From: Butyricimonas paravirosa
GTDB lineage: Bacteria > Bacteroidota > Bacteroidia > Bacteroidales > Marinifilaceae
NCBI RefSeq assembly: GCF_032878955.1
Contig: NZ_CP043840.1
Coordinates: forward strand, 1-37,749
Direction of reading: 5' to 3'
DNA: 37,749 nt
The position numbers and the translations under genes are program-made. The notes beneath the pieces were generated by a model. The model was not told the origin of the DNA and did no database searches. It was given only the letters and a program-made list of their open reading frames with translations. This document shows, piece by piece, positions 24,403-33,627 of the stretch. Positions within the stretch are counted from its first letter, which is position 1. Every line of letters begins with the position of its first letter.

Positions 24403-24744
24403 ATGAGTTATTCACAATTTATCATGGCTGTATTTGCCATTTATGTAGTTTACTACGCTGCAAACATCCTGTATGATGCTTTCCTAAAGCAAAGCAAAAC
24501 CAATACAGGTGAAGAAGAAGAAATTATTTCAATAGGAGAGGAAGAAGAAATACCTCACAAAGTTGTAGATGAAGATTTTGAAACAGGCTCATACGAAAAA
24601 GAAGATGAAAAAAAAGAATCTGAACAGAATTATGTATCTGTAAATGAATCTATTGAAATGGAAGTTGAAACACAAGGTATTCCAATGGAACAACTTCTTG
24701 CTAAAGGGAAAAGCATGTTTTCACACGTAAATTTTAACAAATAA
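24403..24744 (+). CDS. Small membrane protein heading the tra operon
   Basis: 113 residues. One N-terminal membrane span (about residues 5-27, FIMAVFAIYVVYYAANILY) is followed by a long acidic tail with EEEEIISIGEEEEIP. It starts the transfer operon, 19 bases before DUF4134 TraE. Bacteroides elements often have such a small TraD-like protein here, but I cannot assign it with confidence. It may be an assembly factor at the inner membrane. Confidence 0.65.
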   Translation: MSYSQFIMAVFAIYVVYYAANILYDAFLKQSKTNTGEEEEIISIGEEEEIPHKVVDEDFETGSYEKEDEKKESEQNYVSVNESIEMEVETQGIPMEQLLAKGKSMFSHVNFNK

Positions 24745-24763
24745 ACAACTAATTTTTATTCAA

Positions 24764-25078
24764 ATGAAAAAGTTTTTTTCAAAAATTGCTCAAAGAGCAT
24801 TCGCTTTAGCCATTAGCATAATGGTAGTAACTAACACTTTTGCACAAGGTGCTGCGGGAATTGATGCAGCTAGTTCTGAACTTGCAACCTACATGGACCC
24901 CCTAGGAAACATGATGATGATACTAGGAGGTCTAGTAGGATTAGTTGGAGCAGTGCGAGTTTATTTAAAATGGAACTCTGGTGACCAAGATGTACAAAAG
25001 GCTGTTATGGGCTGGATGGGGTCATGTATCTTTCTGGTTGTATCAGGTGTTGTCGTAAAAGCATTCTTCGGAATCTAA
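24764..25078 (+). CDS. traE: TraE-like DUF4134 protein (VirB2-like pilin position)
   Basis: 104 residues. It has a long signal peptide (MKKFFSKIAQRAFALAISI, cleavage near AQG) and two hydrophobic segments: GNMMMILGGLVGLVGAVRVYL and WMGSCIFLVVSGVVVKAFF. This is the size and pattern of DUF4134 TraE of Bacteroides elements, thought to be the pilin-like (VirB2) subunit. It stands directly before DUF4133 TraF and the VirB4-type ATPase, the same order as in CTnDOT-type clusters. Confidence 0.88.
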   Translation: MKKFFSKIAQRAFALAISIMVVTNTFAQGAAGIDAASSELATYMDPLGNMMMILGGLVGLVGAVRVYLKWNSGDQDVQKAVMGWMGSCIFLVVSGVVVKAFFGI

Positions 25079-25079
25079 T

Positions 25080-25379
25080 ATGTCGAAAGAGTATCCAAGT
25101 TACAATGTATATAAGGGGCTACAAAAGCCCCTTATTTTCAAAGGATTTAAAGGCAAGTTCATATATATCGGTGGAGCTTGTATTATTAGTGCTTTACTTT
25201 TATGTGCTATTGTTTCTACTCTGGCTTCTTTTATGTGGGGAGGTATAACTCTTGTAATAGTTATGTTTGGAGGGTTAGGAATAACATCGCAATTACAAAG
25301 AAAAGGGCTTCACAGGAAAGATAAACGAAAAGGCATATATATAGTATCACGCACTTTTATAAGAGATAGAAAAAAATAA
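25080..25379 (+). CDS. traF: TraF-like DUF4133 protein (VirB3-like)
   Basis: 99 residues with the beginning KEYPSYNVYKGLQKPLIFKG typical of DUF4133, followed by two adjacent membrane spans (about 32-52 and 55-75) and a basic tail (HRKDKRKGIYIVSRTFIRDRKK). VirB3-like proteins sit in the inner membrane and work with the VirB4 ATPase, whose gene follows after five bases. It starts one base after the TraE stop. Confidence 0.88.
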   Translation: MSKEYPSYNVYKGLQKPLIFKGFKGKFIYIGGACIISALLLCAIVSTLASFMWGGITLVIVMFGGLGITSQLQRKGLHRKDKRKGIYIVSRTFIRDRKK

Positions 25380-25384
25380 AGCTT

Positions 25385-28225
25385 ATGAAAAAGAAAAGTG
25401 AATTTGAAGCTCCTTATATTGGTATTGAAACAATAGACAATACTCCTATATTCTATAACCGAAGGGGCGACTATTCTGTTATCATTAAATGTGAAAATCC
25501 TATAATACAGTATTCAGCAGATATGGATGCTTACTATGATTTTCACCACTTATTTACTAATATCCTCAAAGTATTAGGAACTGGATATACAATACAAAAA
25601 CAGGATATTCTATGTAAAAAATCATTTTTACCACCCCAGAATAGGAAGAACGACTATTTATCAAATCGTTATTTTGAACATTTTAAAGGACGAATATATA
25701 CTGATATTTCTACTTATCTTGTTATTACAGGAGAAGTAGAAAGGTCTAAATTCTTTTCTTTTGACCCTCGAAGGTTTGATACTTTTATTAGAAACATCAC
25801 AAAAGTATTAGGACTATTCGCTAACAGAGGAATAAGAGCTAAACTATTAAATGAAAATGAAATAGAAATATATATAAAAAGATTTCTATCTATCAATTTC
25901 AATCAGCAAACAGTAAGCCTAAAAAATATCAAAGCAAGAGAAGAAAATCTTATAATTGGAGAAAAAAACGTACAGTGCATTTCTCTTGTAGATATTGACG
26001 AAGTTAATTTTCCTTCTGTTATAAAACCATATAAAGAGGTCAATATTGGGCTAAGGTTTCCTGTTGACTTACTCTCTTTTTTGCATGATACACCAGGTAT
26101 AGACACAATTATCTATAATCAAGTAATAAATATTCCAGACCAACGAAACGAAGCAAACAAATTAGAAGGCAAAAAGAAAAAACATAAAGGAATGCCTGAC
26201 CCTGCAAATGATTTATGTGTAGAAGACATAGAACGAGTGCAGTCGGATATTGCCAGAGAAGGGCAAATGCTTGTATATGCACATTATAATATAATTCTTG
26301 CTGGTCTTGATGATATTAGTAAGGCTATCAACTATGTTGAAACATCTCTTTTTGATTGTGGCATTATTATTAATAAACAATGCTTCAACCAATTAGAATT
26401 ATTCGAATGTGCACTGCCAGGAAACGCAATCAACCTAAACAGTTATGACAAATTTCTAACAACTTCCGATGCTGCAATTTGTCTTTTGTTCAAGGAAAAA
26501 TTACAAGTAACAGAAAACAGCCCTTTTCTTACTTATTTTACAGACAGACAAGGATTGCCTGTTGGAATAGATATGTCCGGGAAAGAAGGTGAGAAAAAAT
26601 ATACAAATAACTCCAACTTCTTTGTTTTAGGTCCAAGTGGTTCTGGTAAGTCTTTCTATGTCAACTCCAAAGTAAGACAATGGGTTTTAGATAACACTGA
26701 TATTGTATTGGTAGATACAGGGCATAGTTATTCAGGAATGTGCGAATACTATCATGGCAAATACATTACTTATTCTGAAAGCAAGCCTATATCTATGAAT
26801 CCTTTCCGAATTACTGAAGAAGAGTATAATGTAGAAAAGAAAAACTTTCTTAAATCATTAATTTTCCTGATATGGAAAGGTGCAAATGGTGAGGTCAAAA
26901 AGCAAGAAGAAGAAATTATGGATATTACCATAGAAAAATACTATTCTTTCTACTTTCATCCCTTTAATGGTTATTCAGATGCGGAAAAAGAAGCCATACG
27001 TGAAAATTTACTACTCGAATTTCAAGTCAATGAAGAAGAATTTGAAAACGAAAGGGAAAAAGAAGAACGCAAGATACTTTCCGAAAAAATAGAGAAATTA
27101 CAGCAACTAGTAGAAAAAGGAGAAGGCGGAGAAAAAACCAACGCAGAAAAAGCGATACAAAACATTCTCATCGAAAAAGGCTTTACACGCCAAGAGCTTG
27201 ATAATCCTGAAACTAGATTACTTTCTATAATAGAAAGACGAATCCAGAAGAAGGAAGATATATTGAAAGAAATAAAAGTTGAAAGCTTATCTTTTAACTC
27301 TTTCTACGAATTTTCCCTACGCATTATACCTATCATTTGCAAAGAGAACAAAATTGATTTTGATATTACTAACTATAAGTTTCTATTAAAAAAATTCTAT
27401 AAAGGAGGACAGTTAGAAAAAACTCTTAATGAGGATTTTGACACTTCCCTTTTTGAAGAACCCTTTATAGTTTTTGAAATTGATGCAATTAAAGATGACC
27501 CTGAATTATTTCCAATAGTAACCTTAATTATTATGGACGTTTTTATTCAAAAAATGAGATTAAAAAAGAACAGAAAGGCATTAATAATTGAAGAAGCATG
27601 GAAAGCCATAGCTAGCCCTATGATGGCTGGCTATATACTCTATTTGTATAAAACAGTTCGTAAATTTTGGGGTATGGCAATGGTTGTTACTCAAGAACTG
27701 GAGGACATAATTAGTAATCCTGTAGTCAAAAACTCTATAATCAGCAACTCCGATATTATATGCCTATTAGACCAAAGTAAATTTATAGACAAATATCAAG
27801 AAATAGCAAATCTTTTATCCCTAACGGAAGTAAATCAAAAGCAAATATTTACCATAAATCAACTTCCCAATAAAGAAAACCGTAATCGGTTTAATGAAGT
27901 ATTTATAAAAAGAGGAAATTATGGAAATGTATTTGGAGTAGAGGTTTCTCTACACGAATATTTCACATTTACTACAGAACGAATTGAAAAAGATGCTGTT
28001 GGATATTATCATATCATTTATGGTAGTTTCCAAACAGGATTGGATAATTTTATAATAGACCTAAAATCTTCCAAATTAAAAAATATGGATTGGGTTTTAC
28101 AAGTCAATAAGGTACTAGGGTATCACTCCGATGATGGAAGCCTAAAAGATATACTTAACATCATAGGGGAACAACCATTATATAAGTATATCCTAGATAA
28201 ATACAAATGGATTACAAACCGTTAA
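25385..28225 (+). CDS. traG: TraG, VirB4-like conjugation ATPase
   Basis: 946 residues. Walker A is at about 416-423 (GPSGSGKS) and Walker B at about 733 (ALIIEEAWKAI), followed by WGMAMVVTQELEDI and NSIISNSDIICLLDQ, the VirB4 sensor-type region. It powers assembly of the type IV channel. An E/K-rich coiled-coil insertion (about residues 540-630, with KEERKILSEKIEKLQQLVEK) lies between the two nucleotide motifs, and the protein is longer than the roughly 830 residues I recall for TraG of related elements. Confidence 0.94.
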   Translation: MKKKSEFEAPYIGIETIDNTPIFYNRRGDYSVIIKCENPIIQYSADMDAYYDFHHLFTNILKVLGTGYTIQKQDILCKKSFLPPQNRKNDYLSNRYFEHFKGRIYTDISTYLVITGEVERSKFFSFDPRRFDTFIRNITKVLGLFANRGIRAKLLNENEIEIYIKRFLSINFNQQTVSLKNIKAREENLIIGEKNVQCISLVDIDEVNFPSVIKPYKEVNIGLRFPVDLLSFLHDTPGIDTIIYNQVINIPDQRNEANKLEGKKKKHKGMPDPANDLCVEDIERVQSDIAREGQMLVYAHYNIILAGLDDISKAINYVETSLFDCGIIINKQCFNQLELFECALPGNAINLNSYDKFLTTSDAAICLLFKEKLQVTENSPFLTYFTDRQGLPVGIDMSGKEGEKKYTNNSNFFVLGPSGSGKSFYVNSKVRQWVLDNTDIVLVDTGHSYSGMCEYYHGKYITYSESKPISMNPFRITEEEYNVEKKNFLKSLIFLIWKGANGEVKKQEEEIMDITIEKYYSFYFHPFNGYSDAEKEAIRENLLLEFQVNEEEFENEREKEERKILSEKIEKLQQLVEKGEGGEKTNAEKAIQNILIEKGFTRQELDNPETRLLSIIERRIQKKEDILKEIKVESLSFNSFYEFSLRIIPIICKENKIDFDITNYKFLLKKFYKGGQLEKTLNEDFDTSLFEEPFIVFEIDAIKDDPELFPIVTLIIMDVFIQKMRLKKNRKALIIEEAWKAIASPMMAGYILYLYKTVRKFWGMAMVVTQELEDIISNPVVKNSIISNSDIICLLDQSKFIDKYQEIANLLSLTEVNQKQIFTINQLPNKENRNRFNEVFIKRGNYGNVFGVEVSLHEYFTFTTERIEKDAVGYYHIIYGSFQTGLDNFIIDLKSSKLKNMDWVLQVNKVLGYHSDDGSLKDILNIIGEQPLYKYILDKYKWITNR

Positions 28226-28235
28226 AGATAATATC

Positions 28236-28910
28236 ATGAAGAAAATCCTATTTATTTTAGTGGTAGCATCTACTTTAACCCAAGTTGCATATTCGCAAAA
28301 GGCAGTCTTGGATATAACCTGTATGGAAACACTTATAGCTAATCATAAGGTGCAACATACTTCTTTCTCTAAAGTGAAAGAGAATGAAGCTCAAATAAGC
28401 CTTATACAAAAACAAATCAGTGAAAAAATGGTTCAGATTGAATTTTTCCAAAGCAAATTTTATAATAGCCTAAAATCTGTAGAAGCCATCATAAAAACAG
28501 GAAAAGATATTATCTACTGCACTGATATTGCAGCAGATATTGGTAAATATCAAAAACAAATGGTTGAACTTGCTGTAGGTGACCCGGCTTTATTATTGGT
28601 GTCAGCAAAAACAGAGCTAGAATTAGTAAATCGCACTGCGGATTTGACACAATACATTTATCAGGTCGCTATTGTCGGGACAGATGTAAACCTTATGGAT
28701 AATAAGCAAAGAATAGACTTGCTTAAGTATGTTATTAATGAACTAAGAAACATGAGAGGTATAGCATACGCTGTATGCCGACAGATGAAAACAGCAAAAA
28801 GAAATGGAGTATTACAAACATTAGCTCCGGGGGTATTTAAATACAAAGATAATCGTTCAAAATTAGTTGATGATTTATTACAGAATTATAAAGTAAAACC
28901 TAAAAGATAA
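28236..28910 (+). CDS. Periplasmic Tra protein (TraI/VirB5-like)
   Basis: 224 residues with a signal peptide (MKKILFILVVASTLTQVAYS, then QK) and a helical mature part. It has conserved blocks KTGKDIIYCTDIAADIGKYQ, LMDNKQRIDL and MRGIAYAVCRQMKTAKRNGVL. Its place after the VirB4-like ATPase and before TraJ matches TraI/DUF4141-type proteins, loosely VirB5. The gene at 5519 is a full-length paralogue. Specific function is unproven. Confidence 0.75.
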   Translation: MKKILFILVVASTLTQVAYSQKAVLDITCMETLIANHKVQHTSFSKVKENEAQISLIQKQISEKMVQIEFFQSKFYNSLKSVEAIIKTGKDIIYCTDIAADIGKYQKQMVELAVGDPALLLVSAKTELELVNRTADLTQYIYQVAIVGTDVNLMDNKQRIDLLKYVINELRNMRGIAYAVCRQMKTAKRNGVLQTLAPGVFKYKDNRSKLVDDLLQNYKVKPKR

Positions 28911-28911
28911 T

Positions 28912-29568
28912 ATGAAAAGAGTGCTTTTATTTTTTTCCCTAATGTTGATTATTGGTACTTCTAATACCTATTCCCAAATGCCTGTAAAGGATAAAGGGAA
29001 ATGGAGCGTGCTTAATAATATGGAATTTATGGATAGAGTACGACTACAACCAGAATGGTATCATTACTGGATATGGTATAAAAAGGTTTTGGGTATTAAA
29101 ATTCCTTTGCCGGGCTTAGGGTTACACGACAAATACGGGAAGGAAGATAGACGTAATTTCCAGTTACAAGAAATTCCCATGATGGCAGCCGTAGAGTACA
29201 ATAAATCAGAAACAGAAAAAGAAGGGTATAATGTTGATACCATATATAGACAGGAACTCTTCAAATTTGGAGATAAAGAAATTGATTATCAATATACTTT
29301 AACTAAAAATCGTAGAAATGATATTCTTAATGATATAAATAAAAAACTTGTCGAATATTCTTCTAATGGCGGTAATAAAGAACATGTTGAAGTTATAACT
29401 GATGAAGTTACTAGAATAAAAAAGAACATAGATATAATCCATGATTCACATATGAGTAACTCTAAAAAAAGGGAAGCCTATTTAGATTTTGATAAAGAAC
29501 TAATAGAGGTTCTTTCATTAATAACAAGATTGAATAATATAAATAAAACAATAATGAGCCATGAATGA
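28912..29568 (+). CDS. Secreted conjugation protein, unnamed family
   Basis: 218 residues with a signal peptide MKRVLLFFSLMLIIGTSNTYSQ. The mature N-terminus has aromatic-rich WYHYWIWYKKVLGIKIPLPG; the rest is charged and helical, ending in a segment that overlaps TraJ by eight bases. It starts one base after the previous stop. The first 35 nt are identical to those of the gene at 5519, although the mature proteins are unrelated. It probably belongs to the TraI-TraJ section of the channel. Confidence 0.7.
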   Translation: MKRVLLFFSLMLIIGTSNTYSQMPVKDKGKWSVLNNMEFMDRVRLQPEWYHYWIWYKKVLGIKIPLPGLGLHDKYGKEDRRNFQLQEIPMMAAVEYNKSETEKEGYNVDTIYRQELFKFGDKEIDYQYTLTKNRRNDILNDINKKLVEYSSNGGNKEHVEVITDEVTRIKKNIDIIHDSHMSNSKKREAYLDFDKELIEVLSLITRLNNINKTIMSHE

Positions 29569-30583
29569 GTTAATAGATAAATTCTTATTTGAATTATTTG
29601 ATGGACTAAGAGATAAAACAACTGTTCTATTCGGAGAATTTATTGCGGATGCACAAGCATTGGCAGCAATCTTTATGTTGTTATATTTTGGAGTAGAAAG
29701 CTTCAAAATGATGAGTGGAGATAAAAAATTAGAGATTATCCCGTTATTGCGTCCATTCGCACTGGGATTGGTTCTTATGTTCTGGATTCCCTTTATTAAT
29801 CTAATCAGTTATCCCGGAGAGTTATTAACAGCACGAAGCAAGGCTATGTTTACGAATCAGATAGAAGAAGTAGAATTACTTTCTCGTAATAGATATGCAC
29901 TCATTGATAGCGTAGCAGTAGAGTTATTACATACTTCATTAGAAGTTGAAAGAGCCGAAAATGAAGTTAAGGATAAGAAATGGTATGATTTTAGTATAGA
30001 CTTCTCAGCTATTGGAGACAAGATAGCTGGATTATATGTATATGTAGTCGCTAAGGTTAAAATGATAATGTTTAATATCATTGAATTTATTGTCGTTACT
30101 TTTTGGCAAGTATGTACCTATTTTGTCTTTTTCCTACAAATCATATTCACAGGAATATTAGTTATTCTTGGTCCACTAGCTTTTGCATTCTCTGTTTTAC
30201 CTGCATTTCGGGATGCTTATATACAATGGATAGCTCGTTTTGTCAGTGTTAGTTTATATTCATGTATTGCATATATAGTATTATCAATTTCTTTAGTAGT
30301 AATGCAATATGGGATAGAAAGAGAAATTGAAATTTTAGAATATGCGCTTAGAAATGAAGCTGCATTTGTCATGTATGTCGGAATGACCTCTGGAGGTGTC
30401 AATAGCTTCCTTCTTACAGCATTACTTGGAGCATTTGCCATGCTTACAATACCTTTTGTTTCTACATGGATTGTAAGTACAACTGGAGTAGGGCAAGCAG
30501 TAGGAGGCATGGTTGGAGGAGCAGCCATCGCAACCAAAGCTGTAGCAGCTCCGGCTACAGGTGGAGCCAGTGCAGCTATGTAA
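29561..30583 (+). CDS. traJ: TraJ, VirB6/TrbL-like inner-membrane channel protein
   Basis: 340 residues with six or more membrane spans. Recognisable segments are LALGLVLMFWIPFINLISYPG region near 68-85, FIVVTFWQVCTYFVFFLQIIF near 175-200, then LGPLAFAFSVLPAFRDAYIQW and a glycine/alanine-rich C-terminus. The PLAFAFSVLPxFRxxxxxW pattern is typical of Bacteroidetes TraJ. It overlaps the previous gene by eight bases. Such proteins form the inner-membrane passage. Confidence 0.88.
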   Translation: MNELIDKFLFELFDGLRDKTTVLFGEFIADAQALAAIFMLLYFGVESFKMMSGDKKLEIIPLLRPFALGLVLMFWIPFINLISYPGELLTARSKAMFTNQIEEVELLSRNRYALIDSVAVELLHTSLEVERAENEVKDKKWYDFSIDFSAIGDKIAGLYVYVVAKVKMIMFNIIEFIVVTFWQVCTYFVFFLQIIFTGILVILGPLAFAFSVLPAFRDAYIQWIARFVSVSLYSCIAYIVLSISLVVMQYGIEREIEILEYALRNEAAFVMYVGMTSGGVNSFLLTALLGAFAMLTIPFVSTWIVSTTGVGQAVGGMVGGAAIATKAVAAPATGGASAAM

Positions 30584-30615
30584 AAAGATTCATTAAATTT
30601 TAAATTCACATAATC

Positions 30616-31230
30616 ATGATTATTAAAAACTTAGAAAATAAAATCAAATTAGCCGGAATTTTATCCATTGGCTGTTTTGCAACTAGTATAGTTATTTCAG
30701 GTATGGTACTAGCCTTTTGTTTCTCTTTAGTAAAAGCTGAAAGAAAAAAAATATATGTTTTGGATAATGATGTCCCTGTACTAGTAAAACAAACTGGTAC
30801 AGAAGTCAACTTGGAAGTCGAATGTAAGAGCCACATAAATCTATTCCACACTTTATTTTTCACATTACCACCAGACGATGAATTTATAAAATACAACATG
30901 GAAAAAGCCATGTATCTAATTGATGATAGCGGATTAAAACAATATAATAATTTAAAAGAAAAAGGATATTTCAACACCATATTAGCGAGTTCTGCAACAG
31001 TAACAATTATGACAGATAGTATCAAGGTGGACATGAACAACCTATCTTTTGAGTACTATGGCATCCAACGTATAGAGCGAGAAACCTCTATTCTAAAAAG
31101 GCAACTTGTAACTACAGGGAAATTAAGACAAATTCCACGTACTGAAAATAATCCTCATGGACTTATTATCACAGATTGGAAAACGATACTAAACAAAGAC
31201 CTAGATTATAAAGTAAAAAAGAATTTCTAA
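30616..31230 (+). CDS. traK: TraK, VirB8/TrbF-like protein
   Basis: 204 residues. One N-terminal membrane span (about 12-34) is followed by a periplasmic region with HINLFHTLFFTLPPDDEFIKYN, a Bacteroides TraK signature, and ends RQLVTTGKLRQIPRTENNPHGLIITDW. VirB8-like proteins nucleate assembly of the channel. Its last base is shared with the start of the next gene (TAATG-type junction). Position between TraJ and TraM supports the call. Confidence 0.88.
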   Translation: MIIKNLENKIKLAGILSIGCFATSIVISGMVLAFCFSLVKAERKKIYVLDNDVPVLVKQTGTEVNLEVECKSHINLFHTLFFTLPPDDEFIKYNMEKAMYLIDDSGLKQYNNLKEKGYFNTILASSATVTIMTDSIKVDMNNLSFEYYGIQRIERETSILKRQLVTTGKLRQIPRTENNPHGLIITDWKTILNKDLDYKVKKNF

Positions 31231-31661
31231 TGAAACTGTTTAAACATAAAAAGAATGATAGAAAAGAAAGTATCAAGACTAAAGCCGAGCAAGCTACAGT
31301 TGTTCTTCTTACTAAAATATTTCAAAAGTTCGGAGTTAATAACGCTTGTGAACGCTTATTGGCGTGGGCTGATATACACCGTAAAGCTATGTTTGGAATT
31401 ACGATTTCATTCCTTTCTTTCGTCACAATTCTATCATTAGTAATGCGTCCAGAAAGAAAGCCAATGCAAGTTTTCAACGAAGAAAAAAGCAAAGTACAAA
31501 TTAACATTGATAGTACCCTACAAAAAAAACAAGTAGGAGTTCACGACTTGTTAGAAGTGATTAAAATGCAAAATGAAATTAATGAGCTAAGAAAAAATGG
31601 GAAATTAACTCCAGAAGACACTATACGAATAAAAAATTTATACAATAAATTAAATAAATAG
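31230..31661 (+). CDS. TraL-like single-span protein
   Basis: 143 residues with a basic N-terminus, one membrane span (about 52-72, FGITISFLSFVTILSLVM) and a periplasmic coiled region that ends ELRKNGKLTPEDTIRIKNLYNKL. In Bacteroides operons this position, between TraK and TraM, is held by TraL (DUF3989), usually about 100 residues; this one is longer and similarity is only positional. It starts on the last base of TraK and ends three bases before TraM. Confidence 0.6.
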   Translation: MKLFKHKKNDRKESIKTKAEQATVVLLTKIFQKFGVNNACERLLAWADIHRKAMFGITISFLSFVTILSLVMRPERKPMQVFNEEKSKVQINIDSTLQKKQVGVHDLLEVIKMQNEINELRKNGKLTPEDTIRIKNLYNKLNK

Positions 31662-31664
31662 CGT

Positions 31665-32774
31665 ATGAAACAGATTGATATTAAAAAGCCTAAGTACATC
31701 ATTCCGATACTCATCCTACCTTTTATTCTAGGGATAGGATGGCTAGTTAAGGATATGATAAACTCTGCCCCAGCAGAAGAAACTACATTAGTAGAAACGG
31801 AAGAATTAAATCTTGATATTCCTGATGCTAATTTAGAAAAAAGAGAGATAAAAAGTAAATTTGAATCACTCAAAGGAGCTTTCAATAAATCTTCTGATTA
31901 TTCATCAATACAAACCATAGATAAAGAAGAAGAAGTTAGCGAAATTGAAAGTTCTGGTTCTCTTTACTCCAATGATGAAATAAGGCAAATTGACAGTTTA
32001 AATCAAGCTTCTAGAATCCGAGAAAAGGAATTGGAACAACAAATAAAAGGATTTCCTACTATAGATGAATCAAGTCAAACAGAAACTAGGAAAGCTCCTG
32101 AAAAATCCAAGATGCAAGAAGAAATGGAGCTTTTTAAAATGCAAATGGCTTATATAGATTCATTACAAAATCCACGTCCTAGAACACCTCAAAAAAAACA
32201 AGATGAAAAGCCAAAAGAAAAGGCTATAGAAGTTGTAAAAGCGAAAAATCCCGCAGAAGTATATTTTAATACTGTAGGGAAAGAACAAAAAACTTCACTA
32301 ATCACAGCTATATTAGATGAAACTTTAAAAGTAACAGATGGTAGCCGAGTACGCATACGGCTTCTAGATGATATAATGATTAATGACGCTCTTTTAACTA
32401 AAGGCACTTACCTATATGGGAATGTATCTGGCTTTAAAGCTCAAAGAGTACACATTAATATTTCCTCTATAATGGTTGATGGCAGACAAATGAAAGTAGA
32501 TTTATCTGTATATGATAATGACGGACAAGAAGGTTTCTTTGTTCCTTCATCAGCTTTTAGAGATTTGAGTAAAGATGTTGGAGCGCAAATAGGAAGCCAA
32601 ACTATACAAATGAACAGCCAATCAGAAGGAGTAGAACAATTCGCTTTAGGTGCTTTACAAGATGCTTACCGTAGTACAACCCAAGCTCTTTCCAAAAACA
32701 TCAAAAAAAACAAAGCCAAATTAAAATATAACACACAAGTTTTTTTAGTAAACAACAAAGATAAAGAACAATAA
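31665..32774 (+). CDS. traM: TraM, VirB10/TrbI-like protein
   Basis: 369 residues. One span near the N-terminus (about 11-28), a long acidic and proline-poor linker to about residue 200 (with EEETTLVETEEL and PRPRTPQKKQ pieces), and a beta-rich C-terminal domain that begins near AVYFNTVGKEQKTSLITAIL and has SRVRIRLLDDI and the TYLYGNVSGFKAQRVHINI core. VirB10-like proteins bridge inner and outer membranes and sense ATPase state. TraN follows after one base. Confidence 0.9.
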   Translation: MKQIDIKKPKYIIPILILPFILGIGWLVKDMINSAPAEETTLVETEELNLDIPDANLEKREIKSKFESLKGAFNKSSDYSSIQTIDKEEEVSEIESSGSLYSNDEIRQIDSLNQASRIREKELEQQIKGFPTIDESSQTETRKAPEKSKMQEEMELFKMQMAYIDSLQNPRPRTPQKKQDEKPKEKAIEVVKAKNPAEVYFNTVGKEQKTSLITAILDETLKVTDGSRVRIRLLDDIMINDALLTKGTYLYGNVSGFKAQRVHINISSIMVDGRQMKVDLSVYDNDGQEGFFVPSSAFRDLSKDVGAQIGSQTIQMNSQSEGVEQFALGALQDAYRSTTQALSKNIKKNKAKLKYNTQVFLVNNKDKEQ

Positions 32775-32775
32775 T

Positions 32776-33615
32776 ATGAGAAAGATTTTTATTGCATTAT
32801 GCACAATGGTTTCTGTTATTACAGGAAATGCACAGAACACCCCTATTGGAGAAAACATCGAGCTTGCAGGTGAAAACCCAGAAGAACTAAAGGTTATATA
32901 CGTCAACAAAGATGTTTCAACGCATTTTATAGCTATGGAAGATATAAAATATGTTGATATATCAGTCAATGATATTGTTGGCGATATTCCTACTGGTAAC
33001 TCTCTTAGAATAAAGCCCACAAAAGAAGGAGCTAGTGGAGTTATCACCATTGTTACAGAAAGATTTTTCGTACAATATATGCTAGTATATAGTAGCGATT
33101 TAGCAAAAGCATACACTCGCTTTAATATCCCTTATGCTGATTTACGTAGCTATATGAATCCAGAAGTGAACTTAACCAAAGCACAAATGTATGATTACGC
33201 ACATAGAATGTTTATTTCAAAAAATAAATTCTATGATGTTTCCAGTAAAAGTAACCTAATGAAAATTGTACTAAACAATATCTACACATTAGATAAGTAT
33301 TTCTTTATTGATATTTCTATGATTAATAAAACAAAAATACGATATGATATAGACCAAATACGCTTCAAAATAGAAGATAAAAAACAAACAAAGGCTACTA
33401 ATTTTCAATCTATAGAAATACTTCCATTGATGCAAGTTAATAAGAATCTTGTTTTCAAGAAGAACTATCGAAATATTTTTGTCTTTGAAAAATTTACTTT
33501 CCCAGACGAAAAAGTTCTTACCATAGAAATATCTGAAAAACAGATTTCAGGACGTACTATAACATTAAGAATTGATTATGCAGACATTCTTCATGCAGAT
33601 GCTTTTACTGAATAA
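32776..33615 (+). CDS. traN: TraN, VirB9-like protein (DUF4138)
   Basis: 279 residues with a signal peptide (MRKIFIALCTMVSVITGNAQ). The conserved TraN start lies near VIYVNKDVSTHFIAMEDIKYVDIS, followed by the beta-rich body, ending FEKFTFPDEKVLTIEISEKQISGRTI. TraN is the outer-membrane-associated partner of TraM. It is one base after TraM and 12 bases before TraO. Confidence 0.9.
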   Translation: MRKIFIALCTMVSVITGNAQNTPIGENIELAGENPEELKVIYVNKDVSTHFIAMEDIKYVDISVNDIVGDIPTGNSLRIKPTKEGASGVITIVTERFFVQYMLVYSSDLAKAYTRFNIPYADLRSYMNPEVNLTKAQMYDYAHRMFISKNKFYDVSSKSNLMKIVLNNIYTLDKYFFIDISMINKTKIRYDIDQIRFKIEDKKQTKATNFQSIEILPLMQVNKNLVFKKNYRNIFVFEKFTFPDEKVLTIEISEKQISGRTITLRIDYADILHADAFTE

Positions 33616-33627
33616 AATTTTACGATT

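Noticed and set aside
30217..31040. Two long minus-strand frames opposite traJ and traK
   Set aside because: They lie antisense to well-recognised genes, have low-complexity composition and no start signals.
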